Positions 44,901 to 57,176 of a DNA stretch of 64,000 nt are shown here, one piece after another. Made by a program: the position numbers and the translations under genes. The stretch comes from Laburnicola sp. R22_1 (Eukaryota > Ascomycota > Dothideomycetes > Pleosporales > Didymosphaeriaceae). Below the pieces are notes generated by a model that searched no databases, had not been told where the DNA came from, and worked only from the letters and a program-made list of their open reading frames with translations. Location: contig JACONQ010000006.1 of the NCBI GenBank assembly GCA_014281115.1, forward strand, positions 3,720,001 to 3,784,000, read 5' to 3'. Within the stretch, counting starts at the first letter, position 1. Each line of letters starts with the position of its first letter.

Positions 44901-46970
44901 AAGCTAAGAATAATAGGTGTAAAAAGTAGAAGAGGGCGCCGTTTAAAAGCGAGGTAGACAAGGCTAGAATTAATTAATAGGGGCAATTAAGGAAAATAGA
45001 TACTGCTAAGCAACTATAATAAATAATAGGCAAGATAGTAATATTTTAAAGCGTGTAGAAGGAAGCTATTAAAGCTATTATAGCTAAAAAGAGTCTAGTA
45101 GTAGTAATAATACTAATAGGGGCGGGTAAGAGTATGTTATTTATATTACTAGTGTGGGCTAAATAGAGTGGCACTACTATTATTATTATTCTATTAATTA
45201 TATTATAAGGTAATATAAAGTAGTAGTGTAGAAAGTTAGAAATATTATATATAGAGTAAAAGAGCTGCTACCTACTTAATATAACTACTATAGTGTTAGT
45301 AATATCTTAGTTAGTAGTTATATAAAAGTTTATAATATTTATAAACTATTTAAGAGTAATATAGTAGTTAGACTAAATTATAATTAATAAGTGCTATATT
45401 ATATTAAACTAGTAGTATATATTTTATAAGCAAATATAGTAGTTAGGCAAGTTAGTTATTACTAAGATATAGATAGTGTTATTAATAGTAATATTACTAC
45501 CTAGTAAAGAGAATAAGTTATTCTAGCAGATATAGTTTAATCCTAACTAGGTTAAGATATTTTATATAGAGACGGCGTAAATAAATATAGTATACTAGGT
45601 AATTAAAATAGGAAGGGTAGCTAGAAAAAAGAAGGTAAAAGAGATAGTGTTAGGCATAGTATAGTAAAAGTTATATAGGTATAAAAAGGGTAAGATTATA
45701 ATATATAGTAATTTAGTGCGTAAGATTAAGATGTTAGCGTAGAGGTTAGAGTGCTATATATATTACTATAATATAGTTAGTAAGGTAAGTATATTAGAAA
45801 ATTTTATATTAGGCAAAGGGTAAGTAATTATAGTAATAAGTATATTAGGCATAGGCGTTAATATTCCTAATACCTAGTGTATTATCTATATTAATTAGCC
45901 GTTTTCTATATTAGATTACGCGTAAAAAAGTAGCAGAGTAGAATAAGATAGGTTACGTAGTAAAGTAGTGTTAATAGTGTAGAAAAGAGTATAGTAAGTA
46001 GTTAAGAATAAATAAGAGAAAAAGGAGTATAAATTAGTATAAGCGTTAGTAAAAGAAGGCGAAAAAGCGTTATATAGGTGGGTAGTGTTAAGTAGGTATT
46101 TAAATAGCTAAGAAATAGAGTGGGTAGAGTGTAAAGAGGGAAAAGAGAAGTATAATATTTATAGGGGAGCTAAAGAGAAAATAGAAAAAAAGAAAAGTAA
46201 GGGTAGTAGTAATAAAGAAGAAATAGATGTGGCCAAAGTAAAAAGGGAGATAGAAAGAGAGATAAAAAGAGAGATAAAGAGAAAGATAAAGAGAAAAATA
46301 GAGAGAAAGAAGATATAGCGTACGTTATAGTAGTAAGAATAAATATAATAAGATCCGCGACAAAGGTTTATATAAGACTAGTAGAAGGTGTATACTAGTA
46401 TAGAATAGTTACGTAGGTAGTTAGTATAGTAGACAAATTAGTATAGGATATATAAGGCTATAGATAATATATAGAGTGTATATAATATTTAGTAATATTA
46501 GTAAATAGAAAGTTAGTAAGCGTAGAAAACAATTAAGAAGATTAAGTAGGGGATTTAGTTCGCGCTATTTTTAGGTTGTTTTTAGTGTAGGGTACCGCAG
46601 AAGATATATAATTAATAGGAAAAGAATAGGCATAGATAGTATTAGCATATAGAAGGCGGTAATTATTAGTATTATAGCATTTTAGTAGGTGGGTTAATTA
46701 GAATTATATTAGAAAACGAGGCGTTTATTACATTATATTAGGGCAGGCGATTAGTAGAGTAGGAAATTTATATAGCATCTATAGATAGGTCTATTTAGTA
46801 TTTAGAAATAAAGTAGCCATTTAATTTTATAGAAAGTAACTAGTTAGTAGCTAAGTTTTATTAAGTAACTTAATTATTAGAAGAGTAGGTGTATAAGAGT
46901 TTAGAGTTAAGGTTATAAAAAGTTAATTAGAATTAATATAAGTTTTTATATATTCTCACTCTATTACATA
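41990..46970 (+). pseudogene. telomere-linked RecQ helicase copy T1, nearly full length, dead
   Basis: T1 spans the whole gene plan. The N-terminal OrsD-like region holds LEVPY...LLVYIDGLI near 42395-42450. The central region has VFIRLEAI near 42990-43010 and RYQLLQLYIN near 43035-43065. A Lys/Glu linker encoded by a purine tract lies at 43220-43320. The RecQ core shows P-loop LIGAGKSMLF (about 45115-45145), IIINKCYI in place of the DECH box (about 45372), LLPSK, LGIGVNIPNT (about 45845) and the QESGRAGRD equivalent (about 45920). The Asp-to-Asn and Glu-to-Lys changes in the DECH box are RIP-type. It has stops throughout. Such genes in other fungi lie next to telomeres. Confidence 0.8.
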
Positions 46971-48239
46971 AAGAAAGGGACTGCCTTTCTTTACTTTCGC
47001 ACTATAGAATTTAGCGCGCGCACGGACTCTTAAGTGCCTTTCTTTACTCTTTCCAAACTTAAAAATAGCTACAACTTAGAGGTAGCGTGTAGGTCACTTA
47101 TAGTAATATTATATACAATCTATAGAAAGTTTATAGATAGATTACGCATAAAAAGTAATAAGTTAGAAATAGAGTTAGTATTCTTAGTCGCCACCAAAGC
47201 GAGTACAACCCCTACTAGCTAGCGTAGGACTACGTGCTAGACAATATAAAAGTAAGCTGCGCGCAACTTATATATAAGTGTAAGGGCCTAACTATATATA
47301 AGTTGCGAATAAGATACCTATAAGATACATAATTATTACTTAGATACTTGTCTAAAGTAGCTGTTAACAGTTAATAAGTCGGCAGTATTAATAATATACA
47401 TAGTTATAGTATAGATAGACATTAGTAATTAAGGGACCTTTTTTCCTCCTTCTTCCTCTCCGCAGCGTAGCTTCTTAAAACAGCGAGATTGTAAGAAATG
47501 GGCAGTAGCGTTAGAAAGAAAGTAGTTACTTTCACGCCCTCTACGCATAGCGTCTAATTTAGGCTACTAGAACCTACTTAAAACATGTACTATACAAGGC
47601 AGCTACTTCTATACCTAGCCCTACTAGTAGTAATACGCTAGGCAGAAGGGCGAATAAGACTACTTTAGAGATAATAACTATAAGCTAAGAGGCAGACCTC
47701 TTTATAAAGCTAGTAAATAGTTCGACCTCGCACCTAGTGTAAAGAGAAGGCGGGGCAGCTAAAAGAACAAGGTAGATTATACTCTACCTATGCTAATAAG
47801 AAAGTCTTATTATAAAATAAGTAACACTACAAATTAAGCGTATTTTAAGGAAAATATAGATTTCGCAAATAGGCTTTAAGCTAAATATAGAGGTGTAGCT
47901 TCTAACCCAGAGCGCTAAATTTACTATTATAAGGGTGGATTACTTTATTAATAATATAAACTATACGTACGGCGTGTATTTCTAAGATTAGGGGGTACGG
48001 TAGATTATTATTTTATAGGTAGGGTAGATTTAGTTTCTATTAGCGAATTTGCTCTAAACTTAGATATGTTTTTATACTAATAAGCTACACTATCTATAGG
48101 ATTTATAAAAACCTAAAAGAGGTATTATAGATTAGACTTATATTAATAAGGAGATTGGTAGTGTACTACTAAAGTTAGAACTAAGCGAAACGTAGAGCCT
48201 AGCCACTATAATTAAGGCAAGGAGAGAGACATGTTTAGT
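46971..48239 (+). other. region between T1 and T2 with one readable dead frame
   Basis: A hairpin-like GAAAGGGACTGCCTTTC at about 46974-46990 follows T1. From about 47440 to 48240 one plus-strand frame has long runs between stops (YFHALYAQRLIQATRTYLKH, SIPSPTSSNTLGRRANKTTL, FTIIRVDYFINNINYTYGVY). I do not recognise it; it may be a decayed gene of unknown family. Confidence 0.4.
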
Positions 48240-50510
48240 AAGTTAAATAGTACGTTTAGGGCAGATTAATTTAGCGTGTTAGCATGGCCGAAGCAAGCAT
48301 AGCGTGTTAATATTTTAACTATTTAGTAGAGTACTAGGTAGCTATATACAAGGAGTGCTAGTACATAGTATAGCCAGATTAAATTAAGGGCCATTTATAA
48401 AAGTAGTATAAGATTAAATGTAAAGACGCTAGCGAGATAGGATTAGAGGTCTATAGCTAGGCAGGCATTATATAGTACCCTAGTAAGTTTGTGCCACTAA
48501 GCTAGATTATAGCGCCGCATCCCTAGTTGCCTATATATATAGACGGGTTATTATACTAGTTAAATTTAAGATAGTGTTAGTAGATATTATAGAGTATTAA
48601 GAGTATAAAGAAATATTAGTATAAAGACTACTAAGAATAGTTAGTAGAAAAGAAGCGTGGGTAACTAAGTTAGATTAAGAAGAAGGAATTATAAGCGTAA
48701 ATAAAATAGAGATACACGCGTGTGTATTACTAGCAATTATTTAGTAGCTACTATAGTTCGTAGTATTTTTAAGTGCACGCATCTAATAAAGGTCTAGAAG
48801 GCGGCCTAGAACCTATTTCTATTAATAATAAGGCCGTATAGATGCGAGTAGAAGAAGAGATAACTAGAGTGTAAAAGAATATTAAGAAGCGGGCGCAGAA
48901 CACTATCTAGGACAGTAAGAGGGACAAAGTAACCCTATGGCTAAAGCGGACGCAGTGGCTGCTATATTTAGTAGATATAAAGAGGCCTAATTTATTAGCG
49001 TGCATTAAAGAGCCTATTACTAACGCCAACTCTAGGAAAGACAAGGTAGTAGAGCTAGTAGAAGCAGTAATTTGGGCGGCTATAGATAGGTTGGCGCGGT
49101 TTAGCCAGGCGTTTATAATTAACTAAATTAGCGTGTTTGTGCGGTTAGAGGCCATTTAAATAGAGAAGCACTAGACATAGTTCTAGCCATTGCAGCCATA
49201 TATAGATAAGAATGCTATTATTAAGTATACGCGGCTATAGTAGTAGATATTAATATTTTTTTACACGCACGTAGAAGGAGTATGTGTAAAAGAGTCTAAA
49301 GTACTAGTTTACGCGCTAATAGTAGGAGGCATAGAAGGCGTTAGTCTAATAGGTAGAAAGGGGGGTAGAGGAGAGGAAAGGTAGATAAAGAAGATACGGA
49401 GAAAGAGATAGAAGATATAGATAAGGAGATAATAGAGAAGGAAATAGAGAATATAAATAAGGTAACAGAGAAGGGAGAAGATAGGAAGGAGTAGAGTTAG
49501 GCAGAAGGTGCTAAGTCTAGTAAGCCTAAGAAGTTATTAAGACTCTAGAAAGCGTATTTAGAGTTTTATATTATATTATTAAACTAGTCTATTTTGTATA
49601 AGAAGTAGAATAGCCTATTAGTGTGTGTATTAGTAGTGTTAGGCATTAAGAAGAATGGGTAGAAGGGCCCTAAGTAGTATCTGCTAATATTATTAGCTAT
49701 TATTAAAGTAGTCCGTTTTATAGTTGTGTAATAGGCGTTAGAGTTATCTAAGCTATTAGATAAGAATAAGAACGAGTTTAACAATAATAGCGCATATAAG
49801 AGTAATAGTAGCCGCCTATGCCCACGCTAGCCTAAGAGATGTCTATAGTTTGTGTAGAAGATAATAGACAAGTTTATAGTACGAGGCAGCCATAGACCTA
49901 TATAGTAGATATTAGATTTACGGACGTACGGGTTAAAGATTCATTATAACACTATGTCGCGTGGCCATATTAAGTAAATGGGTGGGGACAAGTTATTGTA
50001 CAAGAGATTATAGTTTAATATAGCCTAGTTCCGCGGCATAGTATATAGGTTGGCAACTAAAAGCTAGTAGTTATTAGTAAAGAAGTTAATATTTAGCACT
50101 AGTAAGGCCGCTAATTCTATACCTAGCGTCCTATAGGAGAGTATATAAGACAACCCAACTAATAAGCGGCCTAGATAGAATTTTTTAAAGGACTATTATA
50201 CCTATATACCTATAAATAGAGAGAGGTAGTTATTTAAGCAAGTAGAGAGAGATACTAGCATCTAGAATAGGTTTATAAAGCCAGAAACGTGTTTAGAGAT
50301 AGACTAAGAGGCTATTAAGCGGTATATAGAGCGTATTATTAAGTTCTAAGAAAAGTTAGCTGTGTTAATATATATTGTAGGCGAATAGCTAGTAAGAGAA
50401 CTAGAAATAGTAAGTGTTTGGCATAGCAATACTATAAAAGGGAGGCACTATAATATATTTATTAAGAATAGTATAGTGGTGTTTATAACGTATTACTATA
50501 AAAATATAAT
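48240..50510 (+). pseudogene. telomere-linked helicase copy T2, 5' part
   Basis: Contains the OrsD-like region (PHPQLPIYIDGLLYQL, about 48518-48560), NTIQDSKRDKVTLWLKRTQW (about 48898-48957), ISVFVRLEAI (about 49129), QPLQPYIDKNAI (about 49190-49225) and the charged linker (49370-49490). It is interrupted at 50510 by a Copia element with target duplication ATAAT. It is less mutated than T0 and T1, so the protein can be read for long stretches. Confidence 0.8.
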
Positions 50511-50817
50511 TATTAAATATACGGGTATTCTTAATAAGTTAAGATAGAAAAGTAGTGAGTTAATTAATTAATTATGTGTGTTCTCTTCGGAGAAGCTCGG
50601 CTAATTACCGCGAGAAGTAACTATCTAGTACTAAGCCGCACTAGTATTATTTAGAATAGTATAGGGGCAGTGTAAAATAGTAGTGCGCCAGCCTCCTTAG
50701 TATATTTTAATATAAAATCACTATAATTTATACTAATTACTACTATAAGGGGCCATATAATTATACACACCTATCCACTAGATTTTACAGTAACTGTCTA
50801 TCTAACACACCCCCTTA
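50511..50817 (-). repeat. 3' LTR of Copia 2
   Basis: About 307 bp. On the minus strand it starts TGTTAGATAGACAG after the purine tract and ends in TTTAATA, where RIP has changed the expected CA end. Confidence 0.9.
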
Positions 50818-53800
50818 GCTTGGAACCATCTTAAGCTAGACCCAATTCTTCGCAGCCGTACTATAACTCATAGTCTAAAAGCTTCCATCCTGTCTTCTAA
50901 TTCGTTAAGATCGACTTCTTAGTCGGTGATCCTACCCCTAACGTCTTTAAGTCCAAGTTAATTTACGAACTTAGTCTATTTGCCAGCTAGCAGAGCCTTT
51001 ATAAGGCTATCTACTGCTATTTTTTCTAATTGTTAGTACTGGATTTTAATAGCTCCACGTACTACTTCTTATTAAAGCTAATAATTGTATATATTAACGT
51101 GCCTAAGCTTTGTTTGTAACTTAGCAATTTCTTTAGTAATAAGTTAAATAGTTTATTAATTATCGCAATTAATAGTAAATATTAAAGGTAAGAGTTTAAT
51201 ATTAAGTTTAGCGAGTAACTAAGCTATAAATAGTATCTTCTTTACAACTTATAAGAGTGCCAGTAACTTAGCTTTAGTTATTAAGGTAGTGACTATATCT
51301 TGCTTATTTACCTTCTAGGCGATAAGTCTACTAAATAGCTTAATAATATATCCTTACAAGCTCTTTTTAATAAGGGTATTGTCTACAAACAATGCGTCGC
51401 TAGCAACCTTATAGGTGTCTGCACCTCTAAAGCGTAGCCCTAGTAATTAGGTAGAGGATAAGTATAGCAGTATACGGTCGGCGGCTTTATAATAGTTGTC
51501 GCTAGAATTTAATAGGAAGCGCGATAATTAGGAGCTTACAAAAGCGATATTAGGGCGCGTGATTACTACAGCGTATAGGATTAATCTAATCTTTTGCTAG
51601 TATTAATTAATCTTAGCCTTTATAGCGAGTCCTTCTTAGGGTAGCAGTTTAACTACGGATATTAGGGTATCGTGTTTAAGGTCGCGTTAGTTAATTAGGC
51701 GACTAATCTTGTCTATATAGGACGCCTAGGATAACTAAAGTTGTCTATTTATATAGTCTCTAACGATTTTAATCTCTAGAAACTACTAAAGATTATTACT
51801 ACTAGTAAGGATAAACCGTGTACTTATCTTTTCTATTATTACGTTAGTAGCGTGTTTCTAATCTTTAGAGTAGGCGACAATAAGGTTGTCTATATAGAAA
51901 AAGATAATAATACTATCTTTAATTATATAACAAGACTTATAAGGGACTATAGTAAAACTAAAATCTCTAAGAGCGCTAGTAAATTCTCTTTGTCATAGTA
52001 GTGGTGAGATTTAAAGACTATATAGTACCTTATACAATTATAGGATAGTGCCAGGTCGTGTATAACCTCGCGGCATTCTTATATAGAGTTCTCTGTCCAG
52101 ATTCGCATAGACGAAAGCGTTAGTAATATTATACTAGCTAAGCTCTAGGTTGTATTAAGCTGCCATGGATATAAGTAGGCGAAATAATTGTTCTGCGAGG
52201 GTTGCAGCATAGGTGTCTTAAGTAGTAAAGTGGCGTTGTTAATTTTCGCGCACTACTAACCTAGCCTTACACTTCTAAAATTAATAATATTTGTCGAGTT
52301 TGTAAGTATACACCCATATATAATTAAGAATTTAGTGGCCGCGTGATCGCACTAGAGTAATAGACACCTTACTTTAAGACTCTATTTTCTTATGGCTTTG
52401 TAGGTATACCTACTTAGCCTCCTTTTATATATTAAATAGCGGGTGATTGTCTATCCGTGTTCCGCTAGATAGAGGTTCTAGTAATTAACTTTAGTAGGGT
52501 TTCTATTCTATTACGAGCATAAAATTAAATTAAGCTTTATTAAGCGGCTTCCCCTTATACTTGCCTCTGCTTTCTACTTATATACCTACTAGGAAAGCGG
52601 CTGCCTATGGCACAGCGCGTTAATCTAGCTATAGTAATCTAATAGATAACTAGTCGTGTTAATTGTATTCGAAGCTCGCTATTAATTAGATAAGCAATAC
52701 AATAGGTAGAGGTGTTACTAGTAGTGTTGGATAGGTGTAATTAATCTTCCTCCCTTAGTAATATCCTGGCGGGTCTTCTTCTTTATTCTCGCGATTGCGG
52801 GTGTTAGTAATTAACTTATCCTTATAGAAGGATTTAGTGTTTTCTTACTTAGGTAGTAGAGATAGTAACTCTACTAATTAGGTTTATGTAGCAATCTCTT
52901 TAGTAGTGCTATGCATAAGGTTGTCTAATAGATTCTCTATTTTACCTAAGAATACCTTATCTTTATTAAAGATAACGTTGCGTGTACTAATAACTTTGTT
53001 AAGTAGTGGAATCTATATTCTCCAGATGTTTAATAATTAGTAGCCCACTAGGTATCTAACCTATGCCTTTAGGTCTAACCTTTAGAGCTTGCTCTTATCG
53101 CGTTTAGTATTATTAGTTAAGGCGAAGGCTTTACAGCCATAGGCTCTAAGGTAAGCCTAATTTAATTTCTTTAGTTAAGTAACAATGCCGTTTTAGAAAG
53201 TAACTATTATAAAGAATACTTTGTGTGGTAATCGCCATTAGTTAGCGTAGTTTAGAGTTTAATTATATAGGTATATGGCCGCTTATATAATTTCTAGCTA
53301 TAAGTTAAAAGAGAGATTGGCGTTAAGTCGCATTGCACGACTCTTTTTCTTAATTATATCCCCTAAGTATTTAGCTCCTCTATTTTAAGCTTGGGTATTA
53401 GGTGCTAAAGGCTTAATAATAATACCTTTACTAACGCACTACTTATAAACGTCTTATTTAACTAAAAAGATCTCATTGTCGGATTTAATAACCTTAACTA
53501 TTATATTAAATTGTACTTTTATAAATAGTATAAATTCCTTTAGCAACTTAATAATTATTTGTGCTAGTTAATTGTCTTTAAGGTAGAAATCTTAAACTAT
53601 GCCTAAGAATTAATTAGTGATAAGCATATGGCTTTTCTCGCTAGTAAAGCTCTAATCTTTATAATTATAAAAGTCTATAGCGACTCTCTTGCCAGGACTA
53701 TTATTAATTTGCCTGGGTTATTATCTAATTTGTCGCTTAAGCTTTAATTTGCCACAGGCGTCGCATTAGACTATAGTAAGTTCTTTAAGGCGCACCCCCT

Positions 53801-55690
53801 TATAGTAATTTATAGTATGTTCTAGTGCCTAAGGACCTGGGTGGCCTAGTTGTTTATGCCATATAATAGCGTCTGCCTTTTGCGCACCTTGTGTGGTGCG
53901 TGTTGTAATTTTGTATAGCATACGTACTATTGTGTATAGTACGATTTTATTCGGACATATATTCTAGTACCTATTAACTATAGAGTTCTTAAAGGTTAGC
54001 TAGAACTGTATTATCCCTTCTCTTAATTATTATTAGATCTGCCTTTATGTCTTACTAGAGGCCTTGCCTACAGAGTAATTAGAAGGACACAAGATTGCAT
54101 AGCAGATTAGGGTAGTAGGCAATATTATCTAGCCTTAGTACCCTATTTCCGTATACGCTCTTAACGTGTAGATAGACACTCCTATATCTCCTTATCTAAA
54201 CTCGTAATAATTCCGCCTATATAAAGTCTCCTAGCGATAGTGGTCGCATTGTGATAAAACGATTAATATAGTTAAAGATATGGCATATTATACTAGAATT
54301 AAGGATCGCGGAGTAATATAGTAGATAGGTATTTAGGTCTAAGTAGTAGGAAGATGCAATAGCATTAAAGCTCGCTAAGAGAATAGTAATTTGTCTGCTA
54401 TCTAGTTATTTATTGTTAGTAACCTTAGTAATTCGGGTTAGAGTAGGAGTATGCGATAGTTTAATTCTAGGTATTTAAGACCTTAGTCTTTTTACCTTTC
54501 TTATCTCCTCTTATAGATCTAAATTATTTTAAATTCTATATTATACTATATTTATAAAGCTAGGTTGTGGCCTAAACCACTCTAGTGTATAATCTAGGTA
54601 TGCGTAGAAGTAGTCTTTTAGACTATGCCTTTATTTATAAGTAGGGCATTTTCTGCCTTTAACTACTATTGTATTCTCTATTAAGAACTACTTAGATATA
54701 GTACTTTGACTAAAGAATTGTTTTTATTAAGGTCTCTCCTATCCATATTAGTTATTCGTAGAAGATGGCGCGTCTTTAGCAGCGTAAGAGGCGTCCCTGT
54801 TAGTGCCTAGGGTGGATACACTACTAGCAGCGAGAGATAGCTTACTAGCAGCAAAGGCGCCCCTATGCTATTTGCCCTTAATTAGGTAGAGTATTACTAT
54901 ATATTCTTAGAAGCGTTTTATTATCTCCTTCCTTATTATATCTGCGTCTTAGCGTCTAGTTTCTTAAAAGGACACGCTCTAGGTAGGGGCAGTCTTTATA
55001 ATTATAGTTAGAAAGTCCTTTATAGTATTATGGATTAATTATACTTTAGCAACATTATTTGTCTCTACTTCTATAGCTGCCTAATTATACTTAGTTAGTT
55101 AGGTATCCTAGTTTAAGAGTTGTCTTATTGGCTTAAGAGTCTATAGGTATTATGCTCTTGCCCTATCCCACTTATCTTTCTTATTAACGCCTACTGTCTG
55201 CGTTAGAGATTTAATCTATTTTTAGATCTGCTCTCTAGGCTTATAGCAGTTACATTGTAGGTGTTGTAACATAGTAAATTAGATATAGATAACTACTTTC
55301 TTAAGACTTGTTCTTTCTTCTTAGTATTCTTTGTCCTTAATCTTATAGTTCTTAAGCTATATTTTATAGAACTTAATATCCTCCTTATATGCCTTAAGGC
55401 CTAAGTTTAATAGCTCTAATAGGCGTGTTAAAGGGTTCTATTAATTATTGTTATTTACGCGGATAATTGGCTAGTAACTTACTATTTCTAACAGCGACGG
55501 CGGTGTCGGCTTTTCGCGTGGGAGTTTGGCTCTGTCTAGATTAATAATAGGCCATATATCTATTGGCTCACATTACGCTTTTAGCTACTATAGCTATAGT
55601 GTATAGTTAGTGTAATTAGTTAACACAATTGTTAAGTCGCGGAGCATTAACAGCAATATTGTCTTTTCTTAGAGTTAATTAAGGTAGTAA
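50818..55690 (-). pseudogene. Copia 2 gag-pol remnant
   Basis: On the minus strand the reverse transcriptase motif reads IIIFFYIDNLIVA (about 51881-51920; the second Asp of YVDD is Asn). RNase H lies near 51000-51400 and the integrase zinc-binding region near 53750-53800. The order gag, integrase, reverse transcriptase, RNase H runs from right to left. Stops are frequent and RIP-type, with no open frame of useful length. Confidence 0.82.
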
Positions 55691-55700
55691 GACTCTTAAT

Positions 55701-55993
55701 TGTTAAATATACGAGTATTCTTAATAAGTTAAGATAGAAAAGTAGTGGGTTAATTAATTAATTGTGTGTGTTCTCTTTAGAGAAGCTTGGCTATCGCGAG
55801 AAGTAACTATCTAGTACTAAGCCGCACTAGTACTATTTAGAATAGTATAGAAGCAGTGTAAAATAGTAGTGTGCCAGCCTTCTTAGTGTATTTTAATATA
55901 AAATCACTGTGATTTACACTAATTACCACTATAAGGGACCATATAATTATACACACCTACCTACTAGATTTTATAGTAACTATCTATCTAATA
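55701..55993 (-). repeat. 5' LTR of Copia 2
   Basis: About 293 bp. On the minus strand it starts TATTAGATAGATAG and ends ATATTTAACA next to the primer site. It differs from the other LTR by transitions and small indels, such as 4 bp within the CTCGGCTAATTACCGCG segment. Confidence 0.9.
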
Positions 55994-55998
55994 ATAAT

Positions 55999-57176
55999 AT
56001 TAGTAGTAATATTAAAATTATTTATTAATATTTGCTATATAAGGTAGGCGAGTTAGTAGTATTATATATATAGTTAGTATTACTATTCTAGTAGTAGTTA
56101 GAGGCATTAGTATGGGAAAAGAAGAGTGTGTTATTATATATATGGCTAGCGGACTCTAATAAATATAAGTAGATAGTAGAGAGATTATAGGAGGCATTAA
56201 AGCGCAAGAGCTAAATTAGAATAGAGTAGAAGTTAATAATTACCACGTACTACGAAATTGCCATTAGTATAAGCTGGCGATTTTTATATAGATCTATAGT
56301 ATTTTGGATAGAAGAGAAAGATAAGAATAAGAAGTGGGATAAGAAGAATATAGGCGCGTTAATTGCTAATAAGTAGGCAGAATATACTATGTACGTTGCA
56401 GAATTAATATACGCGCAAGGAATTATAGAGTAAGCTAGGGTGGTAGTAGATAAGTAATAGTAGTTCCGAACGTTAAGCACAGATTGGCATTAATTTTTAG
56501 GATTCTAAGCCAATATAAAAAAGATAATAAGTAAGAAGTAAAAGAGAGTACTATTTAAGAACAAAGCAGACAAGATAAGAATTAATTAATAGGGATAATT
56601 AAGGAAGATAGACACGATAGCGTAGTTAAAGCGAATAATAAGTAGGATAGTAGAGTTCTATAGCGTGTAGAAAGAAGCTATTAACGCTATTATTATAGGC
56701 AAGAGTTCTATTATGGCTGTAATACTAATAGGTAGTAAGAAGAGTTTATTATTTATATTGCTAGCGTGGGCAGAGTAGGGCGAGACTACTATTATTATAA
56801 TTCTATTAATTGCATTATAGGGAGATATAATATAGTAGTATAAGTTATTAGGGATATTATATACAGCGTAGGACGAATACTATTTGTCTAACGCAGCTAT
56901 AGTAGTATTAGTAACGCCTAAGTTAGTAGTGGGAGAGAAGTTTGCGATGTTTTTAAACTAGTTATAGGCAATATAGTAATTAGACTAAATTATAATTAAT
57001 AAGTATTATATTATATTAAACTAGTAGTATATATTTCGCAAGTAAATATAATAGTTAGATAATTTAGTAGCTGCTAAACCGTAGATAGTATTATTAATAG
57101 CAATATTACTACTAAGTAAGAAGGGTAAGTTGTTTTAACGAATATATTTTAAGTAGAATTAGATTAAGATATTCTA
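55999..57176 (+). pseudogene. telomere-linked helicase copy T2, 3' part (truncated)
   Basis: Continues T2 directly after the Copia target duplication. It includes the region before the helicase core (QYTMYVAELIYAQGII, about 56380-56430), the P-loop area LIGSKKSLLF (about 56730), the DECH equivalent near 56990 and LLPSK near 57110, and stops at GATATTCTA where the leader of T3 begins. The rest of the helicase is absent. Confidence 0.8.

Larger units (their letters stand above)
50511..55993 (-). mobile_element. Copia LTR retrotransposon 2 in helicase T2
   Basis: Minus-strand element with LTRs at 50511-50817 and 55701-55993, target duplication ATAAT (50506-50510 and 55994-55998), and a purine tract next to the left LTR (complement of CACCCCCTTAGCTT). 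The presumed primer site next to the right LTR is the complement of AAGACTCTTAAT. The target sequence is intact in T3 (ATATAATATTAGTAG), confirming the insertion. The primer site and purine tract match those of Copia 1, so the two are related. Confidence 0.93.

Noticed and set aside
47034..47222. 62-codon plus-strand frame after helicase T1
   Set aside because: It lies in AT-rich decayed sequence, has no conserved content and no copy elsewhere in the window.
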